From contig CASKJV010000018.1 of the NCBI GenBank assembly GCA_949388605.1, forward strand, positions 1 through 38,586: a stretch of 38,586 nt of DNA, written 5' to 3'. The stretch's first letter is position 1. Every line of letters begins with the position of its first letter. Positions 23,277 to 31,959 of the stretch are shown here, in pieces. A program made the position numbers and the translations under genes. A model generated the notes under the pieces. That model was not told the origin of the DNA and ran no database searches. It saw only the letters and a list, made by a program, of their open reading frames with translations. The stretch comes from an uncultured Clostridia bacterium. GTDB lineage: Bacteria; Bacillota; Clostridia; TANB77; CAG-508.

Positions 23277-24164
23277 TTAAATTAGATTTATTTTTTCTGC
23301 CCATTTTTTTATAATTTCATATTCTATTTTTACATTATTGTTTTTTCCACTCCCTAATATTATATCAGGTTTATTCTTAGCATGATAATCTGTTCCACCA
23401 GACATATATTTATTATATTTTTCGCATAATTCAATTGCTATTTTTCTCTCTTGTTCTGAAAAAAGTGGATAGTAACATTCCATTCCATCAATTTGTGTAG
23501 TAGATAAGATTTCTTCTATCGTTTTTACTTTATCTTTAAATGGATATACAAATCCATGAGCTAAAAAGGCTAATCCACCTGCATCATGTATTCTTGAAAT
23601 TGTTTCATTAATATCTATCGAAGCATAAGATTCATCATAATAAAATATACTATTTTCATTGCTTTGATGAATTCTAAAAAATGATGATGGATCAAATTCA
23701 CCTATTTCCTTTATTATTTCTCTATTTTCTTGATGTTTTAAAATTTCTGTTCCAAAAGTGAAAGATGCCCACTGTTTTGATGGATTTTCTCTATCTATAT
23801 ACATTTCACTTTCATCATATTTTAATCCAAGTTCTTTTGCTATCTTTTTATATTTTTCAAGAATCTCGATTTGCATATTTAATGCATCATATTGATGAAT
23901 TCTTATTTTTTTATAATCAATTCCATACGCTAAAATCTCTATTGACTTTTTATCATAAAATGTTTTAAGTTCTGAACCAACTATTATTTTTCCATTATAC
24001 AATTTTCGTAAGTTTGGATTTTTTTCTAATTCAAAATATGCTCCAACAGAATCATGATCTGTTATGGAAAGTATTTCAATATTCTTTTTTTCTGCATTTT
24101 TTAATAATTCTTCTACAGAATCTGTTCCATCTGAATGATTAGTATGTGTATGTAAATCAATCAT
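23277..24164 (-). CDS. PHP domain metal-dependent phosphoesterase
   Basis: 295 residues of the PHP superfamily, near YciV/RNase AM-type proteins, which hydrolyse phosphoesters such as 3',5'-bisphosphates or RNA 5' ends with a trinuclear metal centre. Motif I is IDLHTHTNHSDG (His5, His7), motif II ITDHDSVG, the third is the Glu of GSELKTF, then LAHGF and the C-terminal GGTDYHAKN with Asp and His. ATG follows AAGGAG. It stands between convergent and co-directional genes with no operon partner within 60 bases. The substrate cannot be read from the sequence. Confidence 0.88.
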   Translation of the reverse strand: MIDLHTHTNHSDGTDSVEELLKNAEKKNIEILSITDHDSVGAYFELEKNPNLRKLYNGKIIVGSELKTFYDKKSIEILAYGIDYKKIRIHQYDALNMQIEILEKYKKIAKELGLKYDESEMYIDRENPSKQWASFTFGTEILKHQENREIIKEIGEFDPSSFFRIHQSNENSIFYYDESYASIDINETISRIHDAGGLAFLAHGFVYPFKDKVKTIEEILSTTQIDGMECYYPLFSEQERKIAIELCEKYNKYMSGGTDYHAKNKPDIILGSGKNNNVKIEYEIIKKWAEKINLI

Positions 24165-24230
24165 AACTAAACTCTCCTTTATAGTATAAAGCTACTAACC
24201 AGCTAATTAATAGTTTAATTTTATTACAAA

Positions 24231-25649
24231 TTATTTATTTTTACTGTCTGCTTCTAATAATTTATCAATTAGTCCACAACATTCTCTACCTTCACCACAA
24301 TATCTATCTGTCATACATGTCGCGCCAAGCCCTTTACCAATAAGTGGTGCAACTTCTGTTACTTGTTTTCTAATATCATTTGCAATAAATCTAATTTGCC
24401 ATTGTGCTTTATTACAGCAACGTAATCTTGTTACCCATTGAATATTTCTAGCATTCATTGTTGTTATAACATTTACCATTTGGTTACTTAAATAGAAATA
24501 TACTAAATCTCCTTCATTTACACCTAATGATTTAAACTTTTCTGCCATTTCCATATTTTTTTTAACTGCTTCTTGATAAATATCATTTGCTTTGGCCTTT
24601 ATTGTTTCTGGTGTTATGAAATTTTTCATGTCCCACATTGGTAGAAATTCTGGTATTAATAATGAATGCATTCTATGTCTTGTTAAATGTGTAAGAACTG
24701 CTAAAGATATTGGAATTTGGAATGTAAAACTTACTTGTTCAAGCTCTCTTCTTTCCTCTTTATGCATAATTTCATACATCATTTTTTCTTTTGCTTTTTC
24801 ATCTTTTTGTGCCATATTTTCTAAAATTTCTTTTGCTTTTTCTTTTGAACATTGATAATGATACATAATAGCACTTTCTAATACTACATCATCTGAATTT
24901 GGAGTATAACTTATCATATTTGTTTTATCTAATATTTTTATTTCTGGTCTTTTTTCTATACTTTCTAAATATTCAAAACCAGATTTCATATTATCTTCTT
25001 GCTTTTTCAAATTTGGTACTAAGTATGGTATATATTCTTTTACAATTTTATATAGTTCATCTCCAATTTCTTTTAAGTCTGGAATCTTACTTAATTTTCC
25101 ATTTCTTAATGCTATAATCATTTTTTCTAATTCTCTACCATTTACACCCATTATAAAATTACTATGATAACTATATGGTAATATGAATCTTGCATCTTCT
25201 ACATTTATGCCTTTATCTACAATATCTCCATATGCATTAAATAACATTTTCATATGTTTGTTATATTCTTCTTTTAGTTCCTCATTTTTCTCATGAAGTT
25301 CTCCATCTTTATTTTTAAATTCTGGAGTATAAAAACCTGCTGTTCTAAAATCAACTTCTCTTCTTGATTTTACTGTAAAAGTTGTTAATCTATATCCAAT
25401 TAAAGTTTGTTCTGCTATTGGTGTAACATCATTTAAAGCAAATACTAAGTAGTCATGTTCTATAATTGATTTATGTCCCATTTTTATTATTCTTTTAATT
25501 AATTTTAAATTTGATTCATAATCATTACAACTTTCTAATACTTCTGTTACATTTCCTGGAAACCTTGATAATTTTCCTGCTCCTGCTACATATTGTATTC
25601 TTGTTTCTAATTGTTCTTTAGTACATCCACCAATTAATTCTATTTTCAT
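24231..25649 (-). CDS. thyX: FAD-dependent thymidylate synthase, tandem ThyX-like domains
   Basis: Makes dTMP from dUMP using FAD and methylene-tetrahydrofolate. At 472 residues it is about twice the usual ThyX length and appears to hold two ThyX-like halves. The N-terminal half (1-215) has GHKSIIEHDYLVFALNDV, GYRLTTFTVKSRREVDF in place of the RHRxxSxNExSxRY motif, and YHSNFIMGVNGRELEKMI. The C-terminal half (from about 290) has SLAVLTHLTRHRMHSLL, MVNVITTMNARNIQWVTRLRCCNKAQWQI in pieces, then a cysteine-rich tail (CMTDRYCGEGRECCG). ATG has AAAGGA at a rather long 12 bases. Neither half keeps the full classic motif, so the active-site arrangement is uncertain. No thyA is in the window. Confidence 0.85.
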   Translation of the reverse strand: MKIELIGGCTKEQLETRIQYVAGAGKLSRFPGNVTEVLESCNDYESNLKLIKRIIKMGHKSIIEHDYLVFALNDVTPIAEQTLIGYRLTTFTVKSRREVDFRTAGFYTPEFKNKDGELHEKNEELKEEYNKHMKMLFNAYGDIVDKGINVEDARFILPYSYHSNFIMGVNGRELEKMIIALRNGKLSKIPDLKEIGDELYKIVKEYIPYLVPNLKKQEDNMKSGFEYLESIEKRPEIKILDKTNMISYTPNSDDVVLESAIMYHYQCSKEKAKEILENMAQKDEKAKEKMMYEIMHKEERRELEQVSFTFQIPISLAVLTHLTRHRMHSLLIPEFLPMWDMKNFITPETIKAKANDIYQEAVKKNMEMAEKFKSLGVNEGDLVYFYLSNQMVNVITTMNARNIQWVTRLRCCNKAQWQIRFIANDIRKQVTEVAPLIGKGLGATCMTDRYCGEGRECCGLIDKLLEADSKNK

Positions 25650-25870
25650 TTTTTATTTCATTCCTTTCTAAAAGTATAAATTTTGTTTTAAAAGAATTAA
25701 AATTTAACACAGCAAAAATTTTATTTTTTTAGATTTTATTATATTATTTTTTATAACATATATTCCAATTGTTTAAATTAGCATTATTAGTATTTTTCTA
25801 AATATTGTTTATCATTATATATTCATATAAATAAAAAAACAAGATTTATTACATAAAAATAATATATGTA

Positions 25871-25936
25871 AAAAAATGTAAACAACATTTAGAGTCTGCT
25901 GAAAAAACGGGTCTCCAACTTTAGTTTACATTTTTT
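25871..25936 (-). terminator. Terminator-like hairpin after the 25953 gene
   Basis: Perfect 13-base arms AAAAAATGTAAAC (25871-25883) and GTTTACATTTTTT (25924-25936) enclose a 40-base, comparatively GC-rich loop; the minus-strand transcript ends in a T run. The remaining 25650-25870 is AT-rich leader of thyX in which I see no gene or clear promoter. Confidence 0.7.
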
Positions 25937-25952
25937 ATTTTAATAAATATTT

Positions 25953-27155
25953 TTATTTTTCTACTGTCCAAATTCCATCTGCATAAGTACATGGAATATT
26001 TAATGGTAAAGAGACTACAGGACGTATGCCTAAACCAGGACGTACGTTTGTATAATATTCATAAGTATAATTTATCTCACCATTACAATACATATTCCAT
26101 GCCCAATTTAAATTAGTAGTAGGTGGAATTGAAGCCAACCAATATCCATAACAATCACTGATTCCATCTGTATATGGTACATATAAGTCATAGTCTTCTG
26201 TTGAACTATCTAAGGTTGGAGAATCTGTATATACTAATTCTTGTTGATTTTTTATATTGTAACTGTTCATCAATAATTCTACTGTTGGTGAACCTGTTAC
26301 TGTTGCTCCTGATATTTCATTTGCCAAACTACTCCATGCTGTTGTGCTTTTTAATCCATTTATTAAGATATCTCTATTTGTATTTGCCCATACATTATAT
26401 GGATAACTTGTTGGATTTGTTCTTAATCCTGCTGATGCAGGTACTTGAGTTGCTGGTAAATAATCAGCTAAGATTGCATATACTGTATTACCTTCTTTAT
26501 ATAATATTCTCCAGTCATCTGTTGTAGCCTCTGTTCTTACTATATTATTTCCTAAATCTATATATTCTCCTATATTATCATTTGTTATATCTCCAATTGA
26601 TGGTCCTGTTACTTCTGGTGTTTGTGATGATCCATTTATCCCTTCACTTGTTCCTTCTTTCCCTGGTTCTACTGGCATTGCTGTTAACCTAACTCCTATT
26701 GTTGAACTTACACTTCCTGCTATTGGTGTTTTTGTTAATTCTACTGTTACTTTTACTGTTGTTGCTTCTCCTGCTGTTAAACTTGTTTTCGCAAGTTCTG
26801 ATTTTAATGTAAAATATTCTGTATTACTATTTGTTGTTGCTACAGATAAATCTGCTGATATATCTGTACTTACGTTTTGTACTGTATATTCTGCATTTAC
26901 TGTTTGTCCTTTTTGAGTTAATCCATTTACACTTATTGTTGCATTTATATCATCTGTTATTCCTGCTGTTACATATGTGCTATCAGATACTTTTGGTGTT
27001 CCTGTGAACTTTACGCTAAAATTTGATTGGCTTGGATCTGCTGTTGCTGTACCTTCAATATTTAATGTTATATTTTGGATTGCTGCATATCCTATTCCTA
27101 ATAACAAAAATGCTATTATTAATACAGTTACTATTATTTTGTTAGTTCTTCTCAT
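25953..27155 (-). CDS. Exported surface protein with SipW-type signal and DUF6273-like domain
   Basis: About 400 residues. The N-terminus MRRTNKIIVTVLIIAFLLLG followed by IGYAAI resembles the signal of SipW-dependent exported proteins. Residues 35-165 form a beta-rich domain (FSVKFTGTPKVSDS, ISADLSVATTNSNTEYF, STIGVRLTAMPVEP) paralogous to the protein at 30673. The rest (from about 185) resembles DUF6273-type secreted domains (WRILYKEGNTVYAILADYLP, CYGYWLAS, GIRPVVSLP). The second ATG (27155) is seven bases from AAGGA and preferred. It overlaps the gene upstream by 14 bases. It probably sits on the cell surface as a matrix or fibre-like protein; this is inference. Confidence 0.8.
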   Translation of the reverse strand: MRRTNKIIVTVLIIAFLLLGIGYAAIQNITLNIEGTATADPSQSNFSVKFTGTPKVSDSTYVTAGITDDINATISVNGLTQKGQTVNAEYTVQNVSTDISADLSVATTNSNTEYFTLKSELAKTSLTAGEATTVKVTVELTKTPIAGSVSSTIGVRLTAMPVEPGKEGTSEGINGSSQTPEVTGPSIGDITNDNIGEYIDLGNNIVRTEATTDDWRILYKEGNTVYAILADYLPATQVPASAGLRTNPTSYPYNVWANTNRDILINGLKSTTAWSSLANEISGATVTGSPTVELLMNSYNIKNQQELVYTDSPTLDSSTEDYDLYVPYTDGISDCYGYWLASIPPTTNLNWAWNMYCNGEINYTYEYYTNVRPGLGIRPVVSLPLNIPCTYADGIWTVEK

Positions 27156-28269
27156 TCTCATTTCCTTTCTTTTTATTCTTACTTTCTTCTATTAGCCTAT
27201 TTCTAATAGCTTTTGAACTTATTATATATGCAAATAACATATCATCTTTTATCATCATAAAAATTGTTTTTAAGTTATTTTTTTCAGTATACATTAATAT
27301 TGGTGTTTGAAGATCTTCTCTCATTTGCATAAGTTCTGCAAATGTATCTATTTTTATTACTTTATATGACTTATAATCTATTGGTGTGTTTATTTTTTGC
27401 ACATAACTTTTATAATCAAACAATATTTTTTTTATCTCATTTTCATACATTTTTTCTGCACTTCTAGTTTTTGAAATATATCTTATTAAACTTACAAAAG
27501 CTAATAGTCCTAATATAAAAGCTAAAATTCCTATTGTTAAATATTTTTTAGAATCTTCACTTTCATTTAACTGTATAACTATTTCACCTTGACTATCTTT
27601 TACATTTTCATTCACTGTTATTTCTACAGTTTTGGTATCTAATGGAATTACTATTGTCATTACATTGGTTTCTTTATTTATTTTTTCTCCAGTAGCTTTA
27701 TTTACTACATTTAATTTCATTGATAATGATAATTCACTTTCTGTATTATCTAATTTGTATTGTTCTATTAATTTATTTATTTGATTGTTATAGTCATTAT
27801 AGTTTATGTTCATTGTTTCTAATATATCTAATCTTCTTGATTTTCCCTCAAGTAGCTCTTTATTTATTACAACTTGTTCATCACTATATATTAAATTTGT
27901 CTTACTTTTTTCTTTTAATATTATATTGGCAACTATTTTGTAACTATATGTGTATTCAATTTCTTCAGATAAATTTAAATTATATTTAAATCCAACATCT
28001 ATATCTTTTATAAGACTAGATATTACGTCTACATTTTCTCCTAAATGATTTGTTTTATAAAATTCATTTTCTATTAAATTTACTCCATAATTTATATCTG
28101 AGTTTTCATTATATTTTATAGATGATTTTATATTTAATATATAATATTTACCTATTGATATTACAGATATTGTTATGAAAATTATTGTTAATACAGTTAA
28201 AAATATTCTTCTACGTCTTCTTTTTTGTTTATGGAATTTTGCAAGTTCATCAGCTTTAATTTCTTCCAT
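27142..28269 (-). CDS. DUF5305-like two-helix membrane protein
   Basis: 375 residues. A basic cytoplasmic start (KQKRRRRR, about 14-21), one membrane helix (22-45), an extracytoplasmic beta-rich domain (about 50-240), a second helix (about 245-265), then a cytoplasmic domain ending in many Lys/Asn. DUF5305 proteins share this layout and occur next to SipW-type signal peptidases, as here. ATG follows GGAGG. It lies between sipW (39 bases upstream) and the exported protein, so may help assemble or tether it. Confidence 0.78.
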   Translation of the reverse strand: MEEIKADELAKFHKQKRRRRRIFLTVLTIIFITISVISIGKYYILNIKSSIKYNENSDINYGVNLIENEFYKTNHLGENVDVISSLIKDIDVGFKYNLNLSEEIEYTYSYKIVANIILKEKSKTNLIYSDEQVVINKELLEGKSRRLDILETMNINYNDYNNQINKLIEQYKLDNTESELSLSMKLNVVNKATGEKINKETNVMTIVIPLDTKTVEITVNENVKDSQGEIVIQLNESEDSKKYLTIGILAFILGLLAFVSLIRYISKTRSAEKMYENEIKKILFDYKSYVQKINTPIDYKSYKVIKIDTFAELMQMREDLQTPILMYTEKNNLKTIFMMIKDDMLFAYIISSKAIRNRLIEESKNKKKGNENEKN

Positions 28270-28308
28270 AATTAATCCTCCATTTATTTTAGTAATTTTT
28301 ATCTATAA

Positions 28309-29427
28309 TTAGTTAAATATTTCACTTATTAATACAGTTAATTGTCCTAAATATGGTAATCTTAATCTAACTTTTCCTATTATATCTGATTCTTCTCTAT
28401 ATCCTTCATCTTCATTAGGATTTGCATCGCCTTTTGTATAATATCTAATACCTGTGCCTGAATCTTTTTTATCAATTACTCTATGAATTACTCTTACATC
28501 TTCATTCAAAAATACTATTATGTCCCCTATCTCTACTTTTTCATCAAGTGTTTCGTATATAATAACATCACCTTTATTTATTGTTCCAGTCATACTTCCA
28601 GAACCTATTACTAATGATCCATATTTAAACTTACAAGATACTAACATTAACAAGCCAATTGCTAAAATCGCAAAAATTGAAGTTATTAGTATATCTGTTG
28701 TTTTTTTCTTTGTTGAAAATTCTTTTTCTTTTTTTGAATAATTTATTTGTAAAATCAAATATATTATATATGGGATTATCATTCTTAATATTGATTCAAA
28801 TAATATATGTATATTAGGAATTATTGGTATAAAGTATACATATACTGTTGTAATTATTCTATAAAAAATTATTGCCCTACAATTTCTATGTTTTATAATT
28901 ATATAGTTGTAAAGCAAATTATTTGCAATCGATGAAAATATTACAAATCCTATTAGCATAAAATAATCCAATAATGTCTTAACACTATATATATTAGTTG
29001 TTAAAGCTATATCTAAAATTACACATACTATTAGTATTATAATATTAGATTTTTTATTATCTTTTAATAAAATGGTTTTTCGTATATTCTCTGTTGCTAC
29101 TATTATTAAAATATATGGAATTATATAATTTACAATAGTCCACTTACTAAACTTTACTGTTGCATTATAAAAACCTACATAAATCCCAAGTACATATATT
29201 GATGCCAAATATACTATAGCAATCATTAGCATTAAATTAGTTAGTTTCTTATTATATCTTCCTTTTGATTTATAACTTTTAATAAATTTATTGCTAATTA
29301 TCATAAATATTAACAATATTACTGCCATTATAATTTTTGTAAATTTTTCTGAGAAAAATACAAAACAAAGGCTAAAGATTATTAAAAAACTTTCTATTAT
29401 ATATAATATTATTTTATCTTTTTTCAC
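28309..29427 (-). CDS. sipW: SipW-type (ER-like) signal peptidase I with long membrane N-terminus
   Basis: Removes signal peptides at the outer face of the membrane, with a Ser/His catalytic pair instead of Ser/Lys. The nucleophile is in VIGSGSMTGTINKGDVIIYE (about Ser278) and the His in VRVIHRVID (about His315); the end has KGDANPNEDEG and DIIGKVRLRLPYLGQL. About seven predicted membrane helices (1-230) precede the catalytic domain, far more than in Bacillus SipW (about 190 residues in total). GTG at 29427 is six bases from AGGAG and chosen over an adjacent TTG. First gene of the sipW, DUF5305, exported-protein operon. Confidence 0.88.
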   Translation of the reverse strand: MKKDKIILYIIESFLIIFSLCFVFFSEKFTKIIMAVILLIFMIISNKFIKSYKSKGRYNKKLTNLMLMIAIVYLASIYVLGIYVGFYNATVKFSKWTIVNYIIPYILIIVATENIRKTILLKDNKKSNIIILIVCVILDIALTTNIYSVKTLLDYFMLIGFVIFSSIANNLLYNYIIIKHRNCRAIIFYRIITTVYVYFIPIIPNIHILFESILRMIIPYIIYLILQINYSKKEKEFSTKKKTTDILITSIFAILAIGLLMLVSCKFKYGSLVIGSGSMTGTINKGDVIIYETLDEKVEIGDIIVFLNEDVRVIHRVIDKKDSGTGIRYYTKGDANPNEDEGYREESDIIGKVRLRLPYLGQLTVLISEIFN

Positions 29428-29617
29428 CAATTTCTCCTTTGTTAATATAAACTTGCACTATGCTGGTTTAACTGGTAACGTAATATTTTACTAAAAATAA
29501 TATATCATACATAATTTAATTTGTATACATTTTTACTTTTTTGTAACATAATTGTAAATCAAAAGTATATTTTTTCTAATTTTATTCACTTTTTAAAACA
29601 ATAAATTTTTATATTTA

Positions 29618-29710
29618 GAACAAAAGTGGACGATAAGATAATTACGAAATACAAAAATTTACTAAATCGTTCACATATTGGTTCGAAGCGCCGATTTTGT
29701 TGTACAAAAT
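29618..29710 (+). repeat. Dispersed hairpin repeat, copy B
   Basis: GTGGACGAT (29626-29634) pairs with ATCGTTCAC (29666-29674). Relative to copy A an A-T pair has become G-C on both sides, a compensatory change, and one pair has become G-U. The outer stem GAACAAA/TTGGTTC keeps six of seven pairs. The surrounding gap 29428-29854 also holds hairpins described separately and no gene. Confidence 0.75.
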
Positions 29711-29733
29711 AGTGTGCCAAAATTAGCGAAGCT

Positions 29734-29775
29734 ATTATTTAGTAGGAAGTGCAGAGCAGTTTCCTACTAAATAAT
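29734..29775. repeat. Perfect inverted repeat between repeat B and srtB
   Basis: Fifteen-base perfect arms ATTATTTAGTAGGAA (29734-29748) and TTCCTACTAAATAAT (29761-29775), 12-base loop. Could be a second terminator of srtB or part of the repeat unit. Confidence 0.65.
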
Positions 29776-29778
29776 AAA

Positions 29779-29843
29779 GAACCATTTTTAAATCCTACAG
29801 CAAAGCTTATAACTCGCTTAATTAGGATATTAAAAAATGGTTC
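29779..29843 (-). terminator. srtB terminator hairpin
   Basis: Minus-strand GAACCATTTTTTAA...TAGGAT-type arms (29843-29823 and 29797-29779) form a long stem with an internal loop containing GCGAGTTATAAGC; it begins 12 bases past the srtB stop. The trailing T run is short. Confidence 0.65.
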
Positions 29844-29854
29844 ATAATCTAAAC

Positions 29855-30670
29855 TTATTTTTGTTTTCTTGCTACAACAACAAATCTTCCATCTTCTTGT
29901 GAAAATTCACAAGTTGATAGAGTTATTAATTGATCTCCATATTCAGCAGTTGCATCTATATTGTACAAACTTGCTTTTTTACTTTCTGAAACATAATAAT
30001 CAAATTCTTCTTTATTGTTTGCATCTATAAAATAATAATATCTAAATACATCAGTTTCTCTTTTATAATAAACTCTTGATAAAAATACACTTATAATATC
30101 ATAAATTGCATCTTCTTTTTCTGTAGTAAATCTTACTATAGGATGATCTTTATAAAAATTTTCATCTTTATAATTTAATAAATCTACAAACATTTCTCTT
30201 GTTCCTCTATTATTATGCCCATAAATTAATAAGTTTGTACTTGGTTTATTCCAATTATAATCTTTATCTAAAAATAAAGAACCATTTTTAGATTTTCTAT
30301 TTTTATAATTATGTGTCATGTAATACGAATTATCAATTCCTTGTAATATTGGATAACTTATTTCTGTATTTGGAATTTCTAGCCATCCTACTATATCTGA
30401 ATTTTGTGATTGCAATTCTTTTACTTTATCTATTCTTTCTGAATTATATAAGACATTATTTTTATTTGTTTCTTCATTATTATCTGTAATATTAAACTTA
30501 CCATTTTCATTAATAACATCATCTCTAGAATCTGAAATAAAAATTTTAGCTTCTTCTGAATCTTTTTTTAGAATTTGTAAATAAAAAAAATACATTCCTA
30601 ATATAAAAACTATAAGTAAAACAGTAAGTATACTATATATAATTTTCTTTTGTTTCGCTATTTTTTTCAT
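29855..30670 (-). CDS. srtB: Class B sortase
   Basis: Membrane-anchored transpeptidase that joins sorting-signal proteins to the cell wall. 271 residues: one N-terminal helix (about 9-31), a polar linker, then the sortase barrel. Catalytic residues are His152 in YGHNN, Cys254 in TLSTCEF and Arg262 in DGRFVVVAR. The extra helix region before TLSTC (DVFRYYYFIDANNKEEFDYYV) is typical of class B. ATG lies six bases after GGGAG, which overlaps the stop of the substrate-like gene upstream. The pair at 30673-31368 and 29855-30670 is probably an enzyme and its substrate. Confidence 0.95.
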   Translation of the reverse strand: MKKIAKQKKIIYSILTVLLIVFILGMYFFYLQILKKDSEEAKIFISDSRDDVINENGKFNITDNNEETNKNNVLYNSERIDKVKELQSQNSDIVGWLEIPNTEISYPILQGIDNSYYMTHNYKNRKSKNGSLFLDKDYNWNKPSTNLLIYGHNNRGTREMFVDLLNYKDENFYKDHPIVRFTTEKEDAIYDIISVFLSRVYYKRETDVFRYYYFIDANNKEEFDYYVSESKKASLYNIDATAEYGDQLITLSTCEFSQEDGRFVVVARKQK

Positions 30671-30672
30671 AT

Positions 30673-31368
30673 TTATCTCCCAAAAATATTTATAATTTTA
30701 AAATTACCTGTTTTGGGTGTTTCATCTTTCTCATAATAATTATAATGTTTTTTAGTATTTTTTTGTGAATTTGGTAATTTTGTATTTGGTGATGTTGGTG
30801 TTGTTGTATTTGGTGTTGTTGAATCTGATGGACTTGTTGGAGTATTTATTCCTGTATTTGAATTTCCATCCTCTGTTGGTTGTATTGGAGTTGCTCTTAA
30901 TTGTATACCTATAGTTGATTTTTCACTTTTTCCCACTGGTTCTTTTATTAATTGAATTTTTATTATTATTTTTGTTGCTTCACCTTTTGTTAAAGTTGTT
31001 TTTTCTATTTTTGATTCTATTAAGAAATATTCTTTATTACTATTAGTGGTTTCTATTGACAATTCTGCAGATAAGTCTTTACTTGTATTTTGAATAATAT
31101 AAGTTACTGTTTCAGTACTTTCGTCCATTGTTAATCCAGATGCATTTATAATTGCACATAAATCATTTGTTATTGCTGCATCTACTTTACTTTCATTCGA
31201 AACCTTTGGCTTTCCTGAAAATCTTACTTTAAATTCTGTTTGATTCATATTTGAGGTAGCTAATTTTATAGTACTTATTTTTTTACTTGTTGCTATTGCA
31301 TAACTATTTGAAAACATAATAATTGTTATTAATATTACAATTAGCAGTATCTTTTGTGTTTTTTTCAT
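30673..31368 (-). CDS. Exported protein with sortase-like C-terminal motif, truncated tail
   Basis: 231 residues. Signal peptide about 5-26 (ILLIVILITIIMFSNSYAIA). Residues 40-165 are clearly paralogous to the first domain of the protein at 25953 (FKVRFSGKPKVSNES, LSAELSIETTNSNKEYF, STIGIQLRATPIQP). A Pro/Thr/Ser/Asn wall-spanning-like linker follows (about 166-205). The end is TPKTGNFKIINIFGR: it resembles a sorting motif but lacks the usual hydrophobic helix and basic tail. ATG is ten bases from AAGGAG. Coupled to srtB downstream. Confidence 0.8.
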   Translation of the reverse strand: MKKTQKILLIVILITIIMFSNSYAIATSKKISTIKLATSNMNQTEFKVRFSGKPKVSNESKVDAAITNDLCAIINASGLTMDESTETVTYIIQNTSKDLSAELSIETTNSNKEYFLIESKIEKTTLTKGEATKIIIKIQLIKEPVGKSEKSTIGIQLRATPIQPTEDGNSNTGINTPTSPSDSTTPNTTTPTSPNTKLPNSQKNTKKHYNYYEKDETPKTGNFKIINIFGR

Positions 31369-31502
31369 AAAATTATTTCTCCTTTTATTATTCTTCTTAT
31401 TTCACATATTTATTTTTGATTTTAAAGATAATATTCATAATATAAAAGCAATTACTAAAACTAATGTGCCTAATAAATTTATTTTTTGATTCTTTGATTT
31501 CT

Positions 31503-31854
31503 TGGTGGAGGTGAGGAGAGTCGAACTCCTGTCCAATAATTCTTTCAAATAAATTTCTCCGAGTGCAGTTTGTTATTAAAATTCCTCTAAATATCCTTAA
31601 CAAACAAAGTTTATTTAAAGTAGTTTTCTAAATATCCCACTAGTATCGAAAACAACTACTAGCTTCGTTTCCCACTAATTGTCGCCTTATCTTAAGCCGT
31701 GGGTTTCAAAAGTAAGACGTCACTGCAATTAGGCAGCGAATGCTAATTCTTTATTATCAGCGTTTATTTTTAACTTATGCCTTTTTAAGTGGCCAGGCAT
31801 CTCCACTACTCGCTATTTATTCTTCTAAATTACTGTCGAAACCAAATACACCCC
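31503..31854 (-). ncRNA. ssrA: Transfer-messenger RNA (tmRNA)
   Basis: Rescues stalled ribosomes and tags the product for degradation. The 5' end reads GGGGGTGTATTTGGTTTCGA (31854 down) and the 3' end CTCCTCACCTCCACCA with encoded CCA at 31503. The 5' GGGGGTG pairs with CACCTCC, one G-U. The T arm has AGTTCGACTCT. The tag frame (31761-31729) reads ADNKELAFAA then TAA, an ending close to known tags (ALAA-like); the exact resume codon is inferred. It shares no strand with dapA and has its own promoter. Confidence 0.97.
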
Positions 31855-31886
31855 CATATAAAATAATTTTATTATTGTACTTTGAT

Positions 31887-31915
31887 ATTATACAATACTT
31901 TTCAAATTTGTACAA
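31887..31915 (-). promoter_or_regulatory. tmRNA promoter
   Basis: Minus strand TTGTAC (31915-31910) and TATAAT (31892-31887), spacer 17; leaves a leader of about 25 bases to be trimmed to the mature 5' end. Confidence 0.75.
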
Positions 31916-31959
31916 TACTAATTTATACCATTAACCTCCCCTATTGGTCATATTTTTTA

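Noticed and set aside
25884-25923. Loop of the 25871-25936 hairpin as a riboswitch-like fold
   Set aside because: No convincing internal stem can be drawn; treated as a terminator loop.
30757-30862. Pro/Thr/Ser repeats in the sortase neighbour as a separate repeat array
   Set aside because: They are codon-level low complexity of a wall-spanning linker, not a DNA repeat system.
31397-31603. Minus-strand open frame of about 68 codons
   Set aside because: It lies mostly on the tmRNA 3' half and has no binding site or family pattern.
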